Position numbers and translations under genes: made by a program
From: Apoderus coryli
Taxonomy: Eukaryota > Arthropoda > Insecta > Coleoptera > Attelabidae
DNA length: 64,000 nt
NCBI GenBank assembly: GCA_911728435.2
Contig: OU452211.1
Location: 4,030,001 to 4,094,000 of the forward strand
Reading direction: 5' to 3'
The notes under the pieces: model-generated
Told to the model about the DNA's origin: nothing
Database searches by the model: none
The model's input: only the letters and a program-made list of their open reading frames with translations
Shown: positions 1-11,867 of the stretch, one piece after another
How the letters are laid out: each line of letters opens with the position of its first letter
How positions within the stretch are numbered: the stretch's first letter is position 1

Positions 1-43
1 GTACATATAATACATTATTAAATTGGTTTGGTTTTTGTTTCTT

Positions 44-3000
44 TTACGTATGATGTTCATGTTCACCATAAATAATTTTCAACTGTCTGAACATTCTGCT
101 TTTAATCCATTCGTAAAAATCTATCTCCATTGATAATATGTCTTCTAATTGTTCCCTAATCTTAGTTGGAATCTTTTGTTGATTTTCACGTTTATTCTTC
201 TGAATGACTGAAAAAAAGGACAAAAAAATGCTTTTAAAATTGTAATTAAGGAGGATGGGTTTTGACATCGGGTACCGTTTGGTTGTTTAATCCATGTTTT
301 GTTTGTGATCCCCATCCCAAGATATTTTTATTAATGATGTCGAACATTGACCATAGATTAAAATAATTTTGTTTTTATCTTATATATCTAAAACAAATGT
401 TTGTTTTTACCTTTCAGTTGTTTTATGTAAAGCTGTTGCACTCCCTTAAAAAAATAGGGAATCTGGTGTTCCAGTACTTCTATAGTTGCGTTTACTTCTT
501 CAAGTATTCCAACCACTGGATAGTATTTTTCTACGGTTGTTTTTGCCTTGTGTAAAGCCCATGCATTATTGGGCAATCTACAAAAAATATAGAATATATA
601 GAAATTATATTATAACTTTTCAAAATAAATTATTGAATGATATTAATCATTTTAAATTGAATCTTACCAAGAAGTTTTAGGAAAATACCTTCAACTTACA
701 TACATCTGGAATCATGTCCACAAAAATATGGGATACTTGCATCTTGAAACAAGTTTTCGTTTTTTAATTTGCAATTCATCCGTTTACCAATAAGACATTT
801 GTAAAAATCACCACCTTTCAGTTTGCGACGTTTCGACGAAAACCTTAGAAGTAACGTTTCAACAAACAAAAACTATTGGCTAAGGTCGGTTAAAAGTGTG
901 TTTGATAAAAATATTTACCTTGATATAGCCTTATCAATTGGACTCCTAATAATATTGATGTATGTTGGTGATTGCTTATCGAAAGTTGTGAAATTTACAA
1001 AATTCACAATTTTATCGAAACTTAGGGGTATGGCTTCGTCTCTCAGCACTTCTTGGATGTCATCGACGAGACTTTCCTAGAAAATCGACTGTTAAGTATT
1101 CTTATTTTAATTATTTATACCTAATAAATGCAAAACAAATAACACTACAAAATGTTTAACCAAATTATAGAGCACATTTGACTCATGTGGTTAGTGGAGA
1201 ATTTTATTCCAATGATATTGTGATAAAAATCTAAACTTTCCTCCAAATAAAGGTTGTCCAGAAGTTAAACAGACACACGAAGAGTGATATATGGAAAACC
1301 CTCTCCAGAAAACTTAAATTAGGTTTTGCACAATGTTTTTAAACATGCATTGTTTAAATTTTAAGGTGATACTTGAATTATAATCAATGCGTAAAATTTG
1401 GGAGAGTGGGTGGTATTTTTACTATAATTTTCTTCATTTTTTGATACTCTCAATATAAGATTTGACACTTTAAGACTGTTCTAGATAATAACAAAAAAAG
1501 AAACCATTTACAAATTTTGTTGTGTTTCATTATTTTAACGCTCGGGACTGTCAATATTTATTTTTTATATGTAAGGCTGAAACTAGATCCTTCTTTTTTA
1601 ATAATAAACACAGGAGCTGACTTGGATTTTATTTTTGGTTTGTTTATATTGACTTTATAAATGTCAAATTGGTTCTGGTTCTTTTGTAGTTTTCTAGTCA
1701 ATAATAAAGTGTCATTTAGTGCATAAAACATATAGCACACGCTAATCAATAGAGATGGCACTTTCATAACTCTCGACCACAGGTTGAGAGAAACGGGATA
1801 AGTGAGCTCCAAGAAACAGGAGAGATAACATACTGGATCAAGGGAAAAACATGAGCAAAATCGTAAACTAGTGAGAGGCTGCACAAACTCGAAGAGAAAA
1901 ATAATGGTCTGAGTATAGAGCTCAGGGTTACTCTCGCTATCTATTGATACTCAACCTGAGACTGCACCATTCAAAGAAACTCTTTCATTCCTATTACAGA
2001 GAAAAAAATACAGTCCTCTTGAAAACTCAATATTTAAGTTCAACTACGTACAATTCTAAAACGTGGATGAAAAACGCGTAGCAAATTATACCCATCATTC
2101 TCTAATCTGACTGCATAAAATGTTTTCAATTAATTTTGATATGGACTGGCAATATAGTAATGTTCATAACTTGTTTTACTTTTGGAATCGGCGTAATTGA
2201 CATGACTTGTAGCAGTCTGAGAGAAAATTCTCGTTTTCAGGTTAATTTCTGAAAACCCTGTATAATTTTATTAAACCAAACAAGCAAATATTATTTACTG
2301 CATAAATAAACATTCTAAGTATAAAAATGATCATCACAAGCGAGAGATTAGTTGTTACCTTCAATTTCATGGTCAAATAAGCACAGCATAAAATATTAAT
2401 TTTGAATATAATTTTTCAACAACTGTTAATTATTTGTAATACTATACAAATAATTAGAAAATTAAATTATTTTTTGATGCCACGTTGAGCTACAGCTGAA
2501 TGGGATTTCAGACAGTTTAATCAGTCCCCAAATGCAGAAGCAAGCAAATATTTGAGTAACGAATAGTCCACTATGTACGTCTAAAATCATAGCTCTATCT
2601 CCAGCCTATAACTTCATTGAAATATTGATTTAATGAAAGGATAAAGGTTCATCAAGGTTTAATCTAGGTGGACTTATTAACAGTCTTATATAATCATCTG
2701 CTAAATTTAGCTTTATATGCTCAAAAAGAATTTTTCACAACAAATAAAAAAATAAGTGCATAATTAGCCCAATTATTGAACTGAAGATGTTGCATATTTT
2801 TGGTGGAGGACTGATCAAAGAGCCTTAAGATATAATGATGCCATTCTAAAACGCTTTGAAACAACCATTAGCTGAATGTTTTTGTATTTTCTTTCTCATT
2901 TCTATTCGGTATTGAAATGATTCCACTTACCTGCTGTATATTTGTTAAAATATTCGTTCGATTGCTGCTTTTCAACCGCACATGTCGAAAATTATTAGCT

Positions 3001-3320
3001 CCCTGCAATTTTTGTAACAACATAATCAAAACTTCTGAACCACAGTTTGGTACACTGTTTATGAACAACACATGTTGATTAATTTCATCCATTTTACCTA
3101 ATTCACTTAGAGATTTAGTTACATGTCGGTGATATTGATAATAGTTAACAGTATTTCTGGATGTTGTGGTCATTAAATCATTCGCGACGTTTCGTTTTTG
3201 TTTATTAAACTTTGGCAGTATAGAATTTTTATTCTGATAGTAAAATATAACCATGGAACTTAAAAATAGTGTTGATATTAATGTTAAAACAATTTGTTGT
3301 ATTTTAAATTTTATCCGCAT
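44..3320 (-). CDS. Pipe/uronyl 2-O-sulfotransferase-like Golgi protein, five exons
   Basis: Exons on the minus strand are 3320-2931, 1076-919, 843-700, 577-411 and 207-44 (TAA at 46-44). Every intron starts GT and ends AG; intron phases 0, 2, 2, 1 are consistent and the joined frame is open for 340 residues, close to the roughly 350 usual for this family. Residues 10-28 form a single hydrophobic signal anchor (type II Golgi topology). Family landmarks: FINSVPNCGSE (residues 86-96, 5'-phosphosulfate loop), FVNF (154-159), YINIIRSPIDKAIS (169-182, 3'-phosphate site), PYFCGH, WALHKAK, VVGILEE and PYFFKGVQQLY near the C-terminus. Family members transfer sulfate from PAPS to uronic acids of glycosaminoglycans; Drosophila Pipe acts in dorsoventral patterning. 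Oddity: the loop Lys is Asn92 and the catalytic His is Ile153, so activity is doubtful. Gene identity is firm; the catalytic state is inference. Confidence 0.9.
1077..2930 (-). other. Intron 1 of the Pipe-like gene
   Basis: Long first intron of 1,854 bases with donor CAG/GTAAGT at 2931/2930 and acceptor TTTTCTAG at 1084-1077. It is AT-rich. A 108-codon open frame on the minus strand near 1558-1884 has no recognisable domain, and I see no exon there. Confidence 0.7.
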
Positions 3321-3889
3321 ATTGTTAAAGTTTAAATAAATATATAAAAAACCATTAGTAGTTTAGTATGCTACTACTGCTGTATTAAAAAGATTCACTT
3401 TTATTTGATTCAACTAACTGGTGGTATACCATCTTCTACACCAGGTATGAGGTGAAAGGTGGCCAGAATGAAATGCCATAATAAGTATTAACTAACTTTT
3501 GCTTTCGAGTTTTCGATTTGTGCATACTGATTGAGCACAACCATTTATTTCATTTAAATTGGTTTACTGTTGTGGATTTGAATTTTACGAAATACGAGGG
3601 TTGTTTGAATTTGACCAAATACGAGAGTTGTCTTTTTAGTTTTACATTCAGTGTCACCTATTTGATTTTGGGTCACTTTAATAAACCACATTACCACATC
3701 TAAGTACCTATTTGAATCTGCTTTATGACCGGGCAGAATTTTTCCGTTTCGTATACAAGTAGCGCTAATTAACGCACACAGTGTGCTATTATTGGGAAAA
3801 ACTACCTACTTTAATCTAAAATTATAAATAAAAAAGTATAACATCCTAAACTAACTCAACTACTTTGTTTAAAAATTATAAAAAATTGC
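3321..3889. other. Intergenic, upstream of the Pipe-like gene
   Basis: This stretch should hold the promoter and 5' leader of the minus-strand Pipe-like gene. No convincing core promoter element or conserved coding sequence was recognised. Confidence 0.5.
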
Positions 3890-3960
3890 AAGAGCAGAGA
3901 TCGAACCCACAACGTTGCGATTACAGAGCCCACATGCTACCCGATAGGCTACACTCGGTA
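3890..3960 (-). repeat. tRNA-derived sequence, probable SINE head
   Basis: On the minus strand the sequence has an internal polymerase III promoter: box A TAGCCTATCGGG (3951-3940) and box B GGTTCGATCTC (3907-3897), at tRNA-like spacing. The T-arm does not pair cleanly and the acceptor stem is absent, so this is not a working tRNA gene. A tRNA-derived SINE head or tRNA pseudogene is the best reading. Confidence 0.55.
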
Positions 3961-3965
3961 CACAT

Positions 3966-6900
3966 CTGCTATGCGAATTACCACGAGCACATATATTTAT
4001 CTTTTCCAATTACTGGCACAGCTTCTGCGTTACTCGCATCGGTAATGTAATCTTTATGCATTCTGCGTATATTATGACATTAGCGCAACATTTATATAGG
4101 AAACGGAAAAATGCGACCGGGCACAACTCCACTGCTGTTTGCATTGGGTTTCAAAAAAGTCGCAGCTGAACTTTTAAACGCGTAAAATGGGAATTTGAAA
4201 TGGTTCTTTACAAAAATGACCGAAAGTGACTTTAGTGAATACCTTGGGTATAAGGCTTAATGTTTTTAATGAAAATACAGAAAATAAGATATTTATAATA
4301 AATCAAATATTAAACAGGAAAACTGGTAATGAAATTTAGATAATGAATTTTCTGTATTACCATTTTTGACTCTGCCACTGTTTACTTTGAAGAATTTATA
4401 TTTAAATAGACTAAAGAAATATTATAAGAGAAAGTTCAAAAGACCCTCCTACATACCTTTATTTCGTAATACCAATCACTATACCTATCTAAAGAAACTA
4501 TTTTATAAGTTATTAAGTATACCTATCGTAATTCAATAAAGTATTTAGTTTAATACTCTTAGAGTTGCCGCAATTAAGTAGGTACTCTTAAGAAGTACAG
4601 AATTACAAATTCCATTTATCAATTAGGTTTTAACAGACATTCAAATAATGTATTTCAATTACCAATAATTATTTATAAAAGTATTTAATTACTTGGTAAA
4701 TTATTTTAATTGAATTACTTTTATGAATATTTAATTACTTGCAAATAATTCAATTACCGTCAAAGTAATAATTACTTTAACGATTATTGTATTAGTTTCG
4801 TGAATTAACTGAATAATAATAAAAAATTTACTTTTTCAGAATGAGCTTCTGAAAAAAATAAACGAAAAATGTCGAATATATGGCGCAGAATTTGCAAATA
4901 ATAGTCGAAGTACGGCGAGCAGCTTTTAGTAATTTAGTATTATCTCGGACTCATTACAAGGTGTTTTTGATAGATTACACTTTAAATACTTATAAATCGT
5001 ATTTTTAATTTTTCCATAAAATGTAATTCTTTAAAATTTCTTTTGTTTGTTCAATAAATCAATTCAATCAATATAATATTGACAATGGAAATTAAAAAAA
5101 ATTGGAGAGGATGCACAAAAAGCTTAAAAATGTAGATACCTATGCAAAATTATAAACACTTATTTTTTGAAGTAGGTAGGTAAAAAAGAGAAAGACGAAC
5201 AGATGCGCAAAACTGAAAATTTCTTTATTTTTAAAATTAGAAAAAGGAATTAATTTAATTATTAGAGTTATAGTTATATGGTATCATTTTAAATATCAAA
5301 CGGGATAGCAGCCAAATTGACCCTGGTGATGTTGATATTTATAACACCCATGTTGAGCCCGGAACATTCATTTTCATTTTTGAAGTTCAGAGAAACCTTA
5401 ACATTAGCAACAGAACCCCCTATCGCACTTACACGCCGCAGTGGCGTAGGGACACTTTAGAAAAAACAGCCAAAATGAGCCGGATGAAAATTAATAACTC
5501 CCTAAACGATTGAACCTGTCAGAATCATTTTTGAACATATATTAAATCACAGCATTATGCTCAATACTTCAGAAGATTGACCGAATGGGCACAAAAGGAG
5601 AGCTTCAATGCATTTAGTAATAAGGTCCTGTGATTGACAATAAGGGAAGAATAAGATGGATGGCCTTGCGAAATATAAGAGCTGATCCAAGTGTCGTCGA
5701 CAATTTAAGCATAATTTCCGAACGTTGTAGTATGTATTTTTTTGGGAACAAATCTTGAGTAGTCGTTGACATTTATAAACGATTTACAAATAAAATTTTG
5801 TCATATATTTGAGCACCATTAGATTATTATTTATCAGTTCATTTTTGTTTTGCATGTATTTTTGTTATGTTTATAGATATAACAGGAAGCATAAAACATT
5901 AGGTAGTAGAAACAAATTTTCCGTATCACCATGCCAAATAATTGCGTTGCTAGTTAGGTGTTTTTTCGATATAAATTTCCACGTTTTTGTGTATTATTTA
6001 GATCGCCATAGAAACTGTTATTAGCCTTGGCCTTAGATTACCTAAGATAATGTAATTTAATTAGTACTGGAAGTATTTCGCCTACGTAGGTATCACAGGT
6101 TTTAAGACAGAATCAACATGAACTTTTTGCATGTTATCTCACGGAGAGTTAATTACCGATTCCTCAATATTTTCGGCGTTATGAAGAGCGACGCGGGTGT
6201 AAATCATCTTCAATGTCTACCCGGCCTTCTTGAAAACTATCCTTTAGTAAGAAAAGATCAGTTCCAGAGCACTGTTCGCATACTTCTTCAAAATTCCATT
6301 ACAATGCGTTACTCATCCGTTATTTTTCCAGTGTCACAGATCAACAGCTCTTATACAACCAGTGGAGTCGCTCAACAGCAATACGGTCTTTAGTTAGGAA
6401 TGATCAGTCAAAACGCAGTAAATGCAACTATTCTTCTGATAATCGTCAGACTTTTTTTACAGATTGGCTGGATGAAATAGAAGCTTTGTTCTCTTAGGAA
6501 CTATCACAAGACGGGTCCTTATTATTGAATGCACTATTCTACTGCGATCAACGGCTCGTAAGTGATAGTGAGGTTTAGTTGATAACTTTAAACTTTTTTA
6601 AAAATCAATATAGCAGGCGCAATAGTTTTGGTGTTATTAATTTTCCACTATCAAGCTGTTTCTTGGTTTAAAATGCCATGATTATGCATTTGATATACTT
6701 GCAGGAGGCATGAGTGGTTAGACCATTATAGTATAAAAGTGGAGTTGGTCATTTTCTGTGGACTCAGTGTCATGCTAAAATAGAACAATTAGGGTACTGA
6801 GACGCTGGAATGCTGGTGTTACATCTTTTATCGCTATTGTGTGCGTTATATTTTCACTATTGACGTTGTATTTATATTTTATTTACATTTTCTATTAATG

Positions 6901-7337
6901 AATGGCGATAAAACGACCGATTAACCTAAAGAACAATTATTATTAATCATTATTAATTAATATTAACAAAAGAACAAAAATCTAAATCTTGTTTGTTTCT
7001 GTTTTGTTATGTCTCTGGTATAAATAATATTTTCAAGGTGTTAATATTTATTAACAACAACATTATAGTTTATTTGAATACCAGTTACCACCATCACTAG
7101 CATTGTTCGCTGACATTAAACGGCATGATAGGTTTCTTGACACCGTTAAATTTTTTATTTACAACTACAACTGTCTATGCGCATACAAAACAAACTCGAT
7201 TACCGGCTGATTTGTACACGTGAGCTTTCGGGAATATTCCACTCAATACACTAACAGAGTTTGTTTATTTTTATAAATCTACTTACTGATCATTGTATAA
7301 AACATTGCATAACATATCGCCAGCTAAAGTAGTTCAC
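3966..7337. other. Intergenic region between the Pipe-like gene and Kintoun
   Basis: About 3.4 kb of AT-rich DNA. From 4440 to 4800 the motif AATTAC and its complement recur many times, giving low-complexity sequence. No coding exon was recognised. Open frames near 5809-6024 and 6118-6393 have no family resemblance and no splice context. The last few hundred bases should contain the Kintoun promoter. Confidence 0.5.
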
Positions 7338-10300
7338 ATGGCAAGTTCATTTGAAAAACTAAAATCTCTTAATTTATCTCGCGATGAAGTTGAACGACTA
7401 GGTAATGCATTGAAAAATGAAGAATTCCGCAAACTACTTATTGATTATGTTGAGGAACTACAAGATCCTGAAAATAAAAAACAATACGAAACGGAAATTA
7501 AAGAATTGGAACGCGAACGTGGTAACGAGGTGACGTTCTTACATCCAACACCAGGTTATGTATTGAAAACAAGTGTTAATGGAGAACAAAAGGGTTTTAT
7601 AAATATTTGTGCTAACGAAAATGTCGCGAAACCGTCATCTAGTGCTACAGTGAAAGATGGTGCAAAGGGGCTTCAGTGGCAACTTCCTCATTCTTTGGTT
7701 CCGCCAAGAGAAGATATCGATAATAAAGGTGTGCGTTGTCAAGTGTTTGATGTCATCTATCATCCTGATACATTACATTTAGCAAGTAAGAACACCGGTT
7801 TTAGAAATATTGTAAATGCAACTGCGCTGGATGCAGTAGAGAATAATTTTAATGTCACTTTGGATAAAAAAAATATAAAATTTCCTAAATTGAATTATAA
7901 GGGAGTTGCAAAAGTTTCTGTTATAAGAAGAGCAACATCCTCTATTCCAGAAAGAACCGCTGAAGAAAAAGAGTTTTACGATAAACTATTTGCTGAAGCA
8001 GATTTAATTAATAATAATTCCAAACAAAAAGTAAATTGCAGTAAAAAGTATAAAAACAATATATCTGAGGATGGTTCAGCATATGCTACGCCGAAATATG
8101 TGATAAAACATCGTACCCATGTCGATATCCAGGATTTCACTCTTGATAAAGATGCTAAAATCCATGCAGCAATGCCGAAAGAGTTGATAATCGAAATAGA
8201 TTTACCGTTATTGAAATCCTCAAACGATATGGATCTGGATGTTACGGAAAAAACAGTACAACTAGTCAGTGAAAAACCTGCCAAGTACAAATTAAGTCTT
8301 ACACTACCGTATCAAGTAATCGAGTCGTCCGGAACAGCGAAATTCGATAAGGATTTGAAAAAGTTGAATATCACATTGCCGGTGAAACATACACGTGATT
8401 TCTATAATCGAGAAGACAGTGGTGTGGAAAGTGACTATAATAACAGCCCATCAGTGCATACGTTGGAATCTGAAGATGATCAAAGTGTTGCGGACGAAAC
8501 TAGTGATGTAATGTGTAATGACGATAGGACATTTTTAGATAACACTTTGCATTATTCTTTACCAGAATTCTCTTGTAATATGTTTGAGAATACTTTAGCA
8601 TTCACGTTTTGTGTGAAAAATGTCGATGAAGCGACTGTTGTATCGAAATGTATCGATAGTAAATCGATACATGTAAAATTCACAAGTATTAGTTCGAGTT
8701 ATTACCCGAACCATTATGCAATTTTCGTGAGATTTGATACTCACGAAATAATCGAGTCGAAATTATCCACTGAAGTGTGGGATAACAATGTAATCCTACA
8801 AATTCCTTTAGCATCAATTTCTGATTCAAATATCGAATTTTCTTCTTACCATGTCGGTATTAATTCTGAAGCTTTGTGCGAGAAATTTATTGAAGAACCT
8901 CGAGTTATCAATAAGACACTCTCCTCACAAGAAGTTCCTGTCTCTAAGCCGCAAACTCCAGTAACTCCACAACTGATCATTGAAGCTCCGATACCATCAA
9001 CAAAAAGCAAGGCTATAGATATTCTGGATACTTCATATGAGTCAAGCGGTGACGAACTTAGTTGTGGAAGCTTCTCGCCTCGGAAGTGTAAACGTGGAAT
9101 TTTGAAGAGGATGGCGAATGCACGTGCAGGTTTGCTAGGTCGCAGTGTATCAGAATCAAGTCTTGATGAATTTATATCGTCATCAATGGAAAATACTTAT
9201 GGGATGAGTTTGGACTCCGATATACCAGAGGATCATGAACTGTCAACCAGTTTGAAGAAGACTGTGAGATTCAATGATGTTGTCAGTAAGCAGTTGTACA
9301 GGTACTTATGTTTCTGATTTATTTTGTATCAGATTTTTACATCTAACTTTTATTGAAGTGAATTTGCAAATGTGATTAAGTAATTTAGTAATCTAGTTTT
9401 TTTTGTCAGAGGGGCTCAAACTTCACTCTGCTTGACCAATGTCACAACCAATACATATGAGAGGTCTTTGACTGAAGATTTTTGCACATAAGGCTATCCG
9501 GTTCGTGGCATCCTCTCGGGGGCATATAGAGGATGTCATAAAAACAATCTTACAGTGACCCTTAATTAAGATATAGAGCCCCAAAGGGATACCCAGCTAT
9601 TAACATTTTTGCCTCTAACTTTGGACATAAAACCATATTACAGTAGTTAGATGTTTTAGATCGTGAGAAAGGTAAGAACTACACTTGTTGGGCGAAAATT
9701 GAAAGATTGATCCTAGCTTACAGGTAAAAAGTAAACGAAAAAAATGCTAAATGTAGCTAATTTGAGTTTATATCATTTTAGGGAGTTCTTTGCTGCTCCG
9801 TGGTGGTGAAGACGGGCCTCCAAAAAAGCCCTCAGTCAGAGGAGGAAATTCTTGATCAGATTTCTAAACATTTCTCTATTTTAGTAGTTTCTTTCGTCAA
9901 CATTTATGAGACACTTCTGGTAATCTATGGATAGGTCGAGGTGGTCTTGTTTATAGTCACCGTGGTTGCCCGACATGGAAATTTAAACAGGATACTACCA
10001 GGGAAGATTTAACATACACCTTATCACACGACCCCTGACAGAAACTGAAGTCCGATCCAATGGCATAGTGTCATAGGTAGTCATTCTCTGGCCTGACTAG
10101 CCAGATATCAATACTACGCAGAGTTCGCAGAAAAATGATCCCATCGAGCGAAAAAAAATTATTTTCCCATGAGATCGCACCCTATGTTCTGATGGCTAAA
10201 ATCAACAAATTTGAATTTTTCTTCAATCATCAGATTTAACCTCTAGCGCCTATCATTTGTTAACGAATCGGACAATAAAATGCCGGAAACAACCATTTGT

Positions 10301-10566
10301 TCAATAAAACTTTACATAAAGACAATACTAATACATTTTGTATTCACAGATCAAATTCGAGTATCCTGGGTCAGAAAAAGAAGAACCAACGTAAGACTCG
10401 CAACAAGAAACGCGCTCACGATCGTAGGCACAGTGAAAGTGAGGTATCTGATAATGACAATCATGCCAAGCTGGACGAATTGAAAGATACTAAAATTGTG
10501 ATAAATGAAGCATGCGGAGATGCTAAACGCGATGATCATATTTTTCATTTGGAGATTAACAATTAG
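7338..10566 (+). CDS. ktu: Kintoun (DNAAF2), dynein axonemal assembly factor, two exons
   Basis: Exon 1 is 7338-9301 and exon 2 is 10350-10566 (TAG at 10564-10566); the join is phase 2 across donor CAG/GTACTT and acceptor TTCACAG. The joined protein has 726 residues. The start is the ATG at 7338: the only upstream in-frame open triplets lack ATG and a TGA lies at 7287-7289. Residues about 5-198 match the N-terminal PIH1 domain (VTFLHPTPGYVLKTS, FINICANENV, WQLPHSLVPPREDID, CQVFDVIYHP). Residues about 251-350 match the C-terminal CS-like domain (LIIEIDLP, YKLSLTLPYQVI). The tail has the Kintoun signature KKTVRFNDVVSKQLYR, spliced to SNSSILGQKKKNQRK and a basic stretch. Kintoun is a cytoplasmic HSP90/HSP70 co-chaperone that preassembles axonemal dynein arms, so in insects it is expected in sperm and chordotonal neurons. 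Confidence 0.95.
9302..10349 (+). other. Kintoun intron
   Basis: A 1,048-base intron with GT at 9302 and AG at 10348-10349. Around 9800-9970 base composition rises and the sequence looks like an old repeat fragment, but I cannot name it. Confidence 0.85.
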
Positions 10567-10729
10567 TCATATTTTGAATATTTGTGATATTTTATATACC
10601 ACACTATTGTGAAGCAATAATTATTATTCTAGTTTTTTTTTTTTGTAATTTTTGTAACGGCTTAATTTTCATTGCTTTTATTGTGATTTTATTAAGTCAT
10701 TTTTTCATTGCTTTATTATTATTGTTAGA

Positions 10730-10735
10730 AATAAA
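10730..10735 (+). terminator. Polyadenylation signal AATAAA for Kintoun
   Basis: AATAAA lies 164 bases after the Kintoun stop codon in AT-rich sequence with T-rich stretches on both sides. It is the first canonical hexamer after the stop. Confidence 0.6.
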
Positions 10736-10740
10736 TCACG

Positions 10741-11612
10741 TTTTTTAAAAACAGTTCATAATATTATATTAAAGTTCTATTTTTTACAAATCCTTAGAGG
10801 ATTCACATATTTTATTGAATTATCAATTATTGTAACTGAGGTATTTACACATTGAAGTTATATATTGTTATTTAGTAGGTATACTGTTTTTTTATTTAAT
10901 AAGTTTTGGATTCGTCAGTAATCCAAGGACTACTGACGCATATACCTATTCCCTGGCAAAAAGTAAGTAAAAAGCTTTGAAAGACAATGACCCAGGAATG
11001 TTGTGGTCTCTGAGTCTTCAGATGCTTAGTTTTAAGAATAAAGTGTCGTGATTCTTGGTCATCTGTTAGTTTCAATGTCTTCAGGATTCGGAAAGGTAAC
11101 GGACCGTAAGTACGGAGATTTGACGTACCAACAGGCCTTAATAATTTCAGCATTGATGTTCTCACTTACTCGTATAGGTATTTGCTTTGGCGAAAGTAAT
11201 AACAGCTCTGTATTAAAAGCTTTTTGTCTTTTTTTGATTCTGATATATCCGTAGTTCTTTGTTGGTGTTTTTGCTTTGTTTTTTTTTTATTCTCTCATAT
11301 TATTGTACCTACAGCTCGTCCTTTTCCGTCATGATCGCAACATAGAGAGCATTCGTGTCTGTCGTCCGTAGAATACTTATTCAGGGCGTATCAATCGGTT
11401 AAACACATCTTTACTGCAAATTTAGGATTTAGATTTCTCACCTCAAGTTATCTTTAAATGATTGTCAAAATTAAGTCATTATCATTGTCTTTATAAGCTA
11501 AATTCTAGTGTATGAGTTTGGGGGTGTCCTAGAGGATGAACCCATTAGTTTTTGGTTGAAATCGCTTCAGCCCTGTAGTAGGGGTTGACCTCGGGGTGGA
11601 CACAACCGCCTT
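10741..11612. other. Intergenic, nothing recognised
   Basis: AT-rich sequence after Kintoun. Open frames on both strands at 10896-11254 overlap each other and show no family signature. Confidence 0.4.
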
Positions 11613-11738
11613 CAAATTTTCAAATAGCAGGTCGAGTGATACATCATTTTAAAGCATTTTTATCTACTTTACAGTGATAGGTTACTTTTGATATTTGCCA
11701 CCATAATTCTCGAGAAAATTGCGTTTAAAATTGCACCA
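11613..11738 (-). repeat. Dispersed repeat family A, copy 1
   Basis: Reverse-complement match to 56101-56225. Both copies contain the series TTTTAAACGC, ATTTTCTC, AGAATTAT, GGCAAATATCAAAAGT and CCTATC in the same order and spacing. A shorter third piece is at 43233-43262. Confidence 0.6.
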
Positions 11739-11794
11739 GTTAGGTAGTTGGAACCTGTAACTCTTATTAGAATGCAATAAAGTAATTTGATAAA

Positions 11795-11867
11795 GGGTTT
11801 TTGGCGTCATTGATAGAGCGTCTGCTTCGCATGCCGAAGGTTCTGGGTTTGAATCCCAGCTCTGACG
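11795..11867 (+). repeat. tRNA-Ala-like pseudogene or SINE head
   Basis: The T-arm is perfect (CTGGG, TTTGAAT, CCCAG at 11843-11859), box B reads GGTTTGAATCC, box A resembles TGGCGTCATTGA, and the anticodon loop TTCGCAT would place CGC (Ala). The anticodon stem has one mismatch, and the D-stem and acceptor stem do not pair, so it is not a functional tRNA. It adjoins repeat family A. Confidence 0.55.

Noticed and set aside
823..850. CGACGTTTCGACG as a hammerhead-like half motif
   Set aside because: It lies in exon 3 of the Pipe-like gene and no CTGATGA is nearby.
823..1080. 85-codon plus-strand open frame
   Set aside because: It is the antisense of exons 2 and 3 of the Pipe-like gene.
1558..1884. 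108-codon minus-strand open frame in intron 1
   Set aside because: No family resemblance, no splice context, low-complexity composition.
7293..7337. N-terminal extension of Kintoun by 15 codons
   Set aside because: It would start at TTG; the first ATG is at 7338 and homologues start there.
11795..11867. Functional tRNA-Ala(CGC) gene
   Set aside because: Acceptor and D stems do not pair and the anticodon stem has a mismatch.
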